From positions 3,596,001 to 3,660,000 of the forward strand of contig NZ_CP046444.1 in NCBI RefSeq assembly GCF_014083945.1: a stretch of 64,000 bases of DNA. Direction: 5' to 3'. Numbering within the stretch: the first letter of the stretch is position 1; each line of letters begins with the position of its first letter. The notes beneath the pieces are model-generated. The model did no database searches. It was given only the letters and a program-made list of their open reading frames with translations, and had not been told where the DNA came from. The position numbers and the translations under genes were made by a program. The DNA is from Granulicella sp. 5B5 (GTDB taxonomy: Bacteria; Acidobacteriota; Terriglobia; Terriglobales; Acidobacteriaceae). Of the stretch, positions 63,386 through 64,000 are shown one piece after another.

Positions 63386-64000
63386 CTACGCCACGTGTCC
63401 CTTCGGCTTTCGCGTCAGCAGATACACCATCCCGATCACGATCAGCAGCGTCACCATCCCCGCAATCCCCAGTATCCGCACCACCGACACCGAGTACTTG
63501 CCCGCCGTCGGGCTATAGTTGCAGCAGTACAGGATCAGTAGGTCCACCGGGTTGCTGATCTTCTTCTCGCTCGCATCCAGCAGCGCCATCCGCAGGTCGC
63601 GCGGCTCATAGCTCACCCCAGCCAGGTACTTCGACATCTTCCCATCCGGCGTCGCGAACATAATCACGCTGGAATGAGCATACTGGTCCATCTTCCCATC
63701 CGGCCCCGGCACCATCACAAAGTGAAACCCCGTAGCATCGCTCAACGCATCGATCGAAGCCTTCGGCGCAGTCAGAAAATGCACAGCATCCGCCTGCCCG
63801 GTCATCCCGGCCTCGTTCAAAAACTGCTGTTTCTGCCCCACAGCATCCTGCGGTGTGTCCGTCGGATCGATGCTGAACACCATCACGTCGTAGTCTTTGC
63901 CCGCAGTCAGCGTCGTGGCTTTCAGCCCGGTCGCCAGCCCATGCAGCACCTGCGGGCACAGCATCGCGCACTTGTAATACACCATCGCCATCACCACTGG
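63386..64000 (-). CDS. SCO-family protein, C-terminal part
   Basis: At least 203 residues; the frame continues beyond the right edge, so the N-terminus is missing. The copper/thiol motif CxxxC is in YKCAMLCPQ, and the third ligand His in QYAHSSVIMF, as in SCO1/SenC proteins that load the CuA site of cytochrome oxidase or act in thiol redox. A C-terminal hydrophobic helix (about the last 35 residues, ending TRKPKGHVA) would anchor it in the membrane, an addition seen in some acidobacterial members. Host-style codons. Confidence 0.88.
   Translation of the reverse strand, partial: PVVMAMVYYKCAMLCPQVLHGLATGLKATTLTAGKDYDVMVFSIDPTDTPQDAVGQKQQFLNEAGMTGQADAVHFLTAPKASIDALSDATGFHFVMVPGPDGKMDQYAHSSVIMFATPDGKMSKYLAGVSYEPRDLRMALLDASEKKISNPVDLLILYCCNYSPTAGKYSVSVVRILGIAGMVTLLIVIGMVYLLTRKPKGHVA

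Noticed and set aside
1-64000. CRISPR array, rRNA genes or replication origin
   Set aside because: I saw no regularly spaced identical repeats, no rRNA stretches and no clustered origin boxes.

Overview
The window looks like chromosomal DNA of an Acidobacteriota, probably class Terriglobia. This is an inference from gene content, from the C-ending, GC-rich codon use of the flanking genes, and from intergenic palindromes of a kind I remember from that group. It falls into three parts. The left edge (2-970) holds the end of an FtsX-type ABC permease gene. A tRNA-Gln(CUG) gene follows at 1095-1168. From there to about 51940 lies a block of roughly 50.8 kb with visibly less GC-biased codon use. 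The right part (52168-64000) is ordinary chromosome: an S9 prolyl oligopeptidase, a peptide-binding lipoprotein, anmK, mutS, a hemX/ccsA-like gene, hemA and an SCO-family gene cut by the window edge.

The middle block reads as a genomic island. A 13-base piece of the tRNA-Gln 3' end (1148-1160) recurs in the same orientation at 51928-51940, where the codon style changes back. Just inside the tRNA is a second imperfect copy of the tRNA end (1213-1263) and then a frameshifted P4-type integrase (about 1280-1700).

The left half of the island (2.2-30.3 kb) is a redox block. It has a [NiFe] hydrogenase whose small subunit and cytochrome b (minus strand) are separated from the large subunit, its protease and hypCDEABF (plus strand) by a desaturase and a DoxX gene. 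Next comes a porin-cytochrome electron conduit: an MtrA/DmsE-like decaheme cytochrome, an MtrB/PioB-like barrel, two small cytochromes c and a NapC/NirT-like membrane multiheme protein. Then come nitroreductase, alcohol and aldehyde dehydrogenases, an old yellow enzyme, oleate hydratase, cyclopropane fatty acid synthase and two universal stress proteins. Six perfect TGTGA-N6-TCACA palindromes, and one weaker relative, lie before these transcription units. At six of the seven a -10-like hexamer is placed so that the palindrome centre is 41.5-42.5 bases upstream of the predicted start, the classic position of an activating CRP/FNR protein. I infer one regulon, plausibly switched on by low oxygen or energy stress.

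The right half of the island (31-51.7 kb) is a carbon and energy block: glucose-6-phosphate and 6-phosphogluconate dehydrogenases, a plasma-membrane-type H+-ATPase, alpha-glucan phosphorylase, glycogen debranching enzyme, a copper-type P-ATPase, triose-phosphate isomerase, class I aldolase, phosphoketolase, an HAD hydrolase, a slipin and a glycine-zipper membrane protein. Between the halves are a frameshifted azoreductase gene, a MarR regulator with a perfect 12-base inverted-repeat operator, and a uracil-DNA-glycosylase-like protein.

The most notable points are the shared operator, the H2-to-outer-surface electron route on one island, and a hydrogenase small subunit in which a proximal-cluster cysteine is replaced by asparagine.
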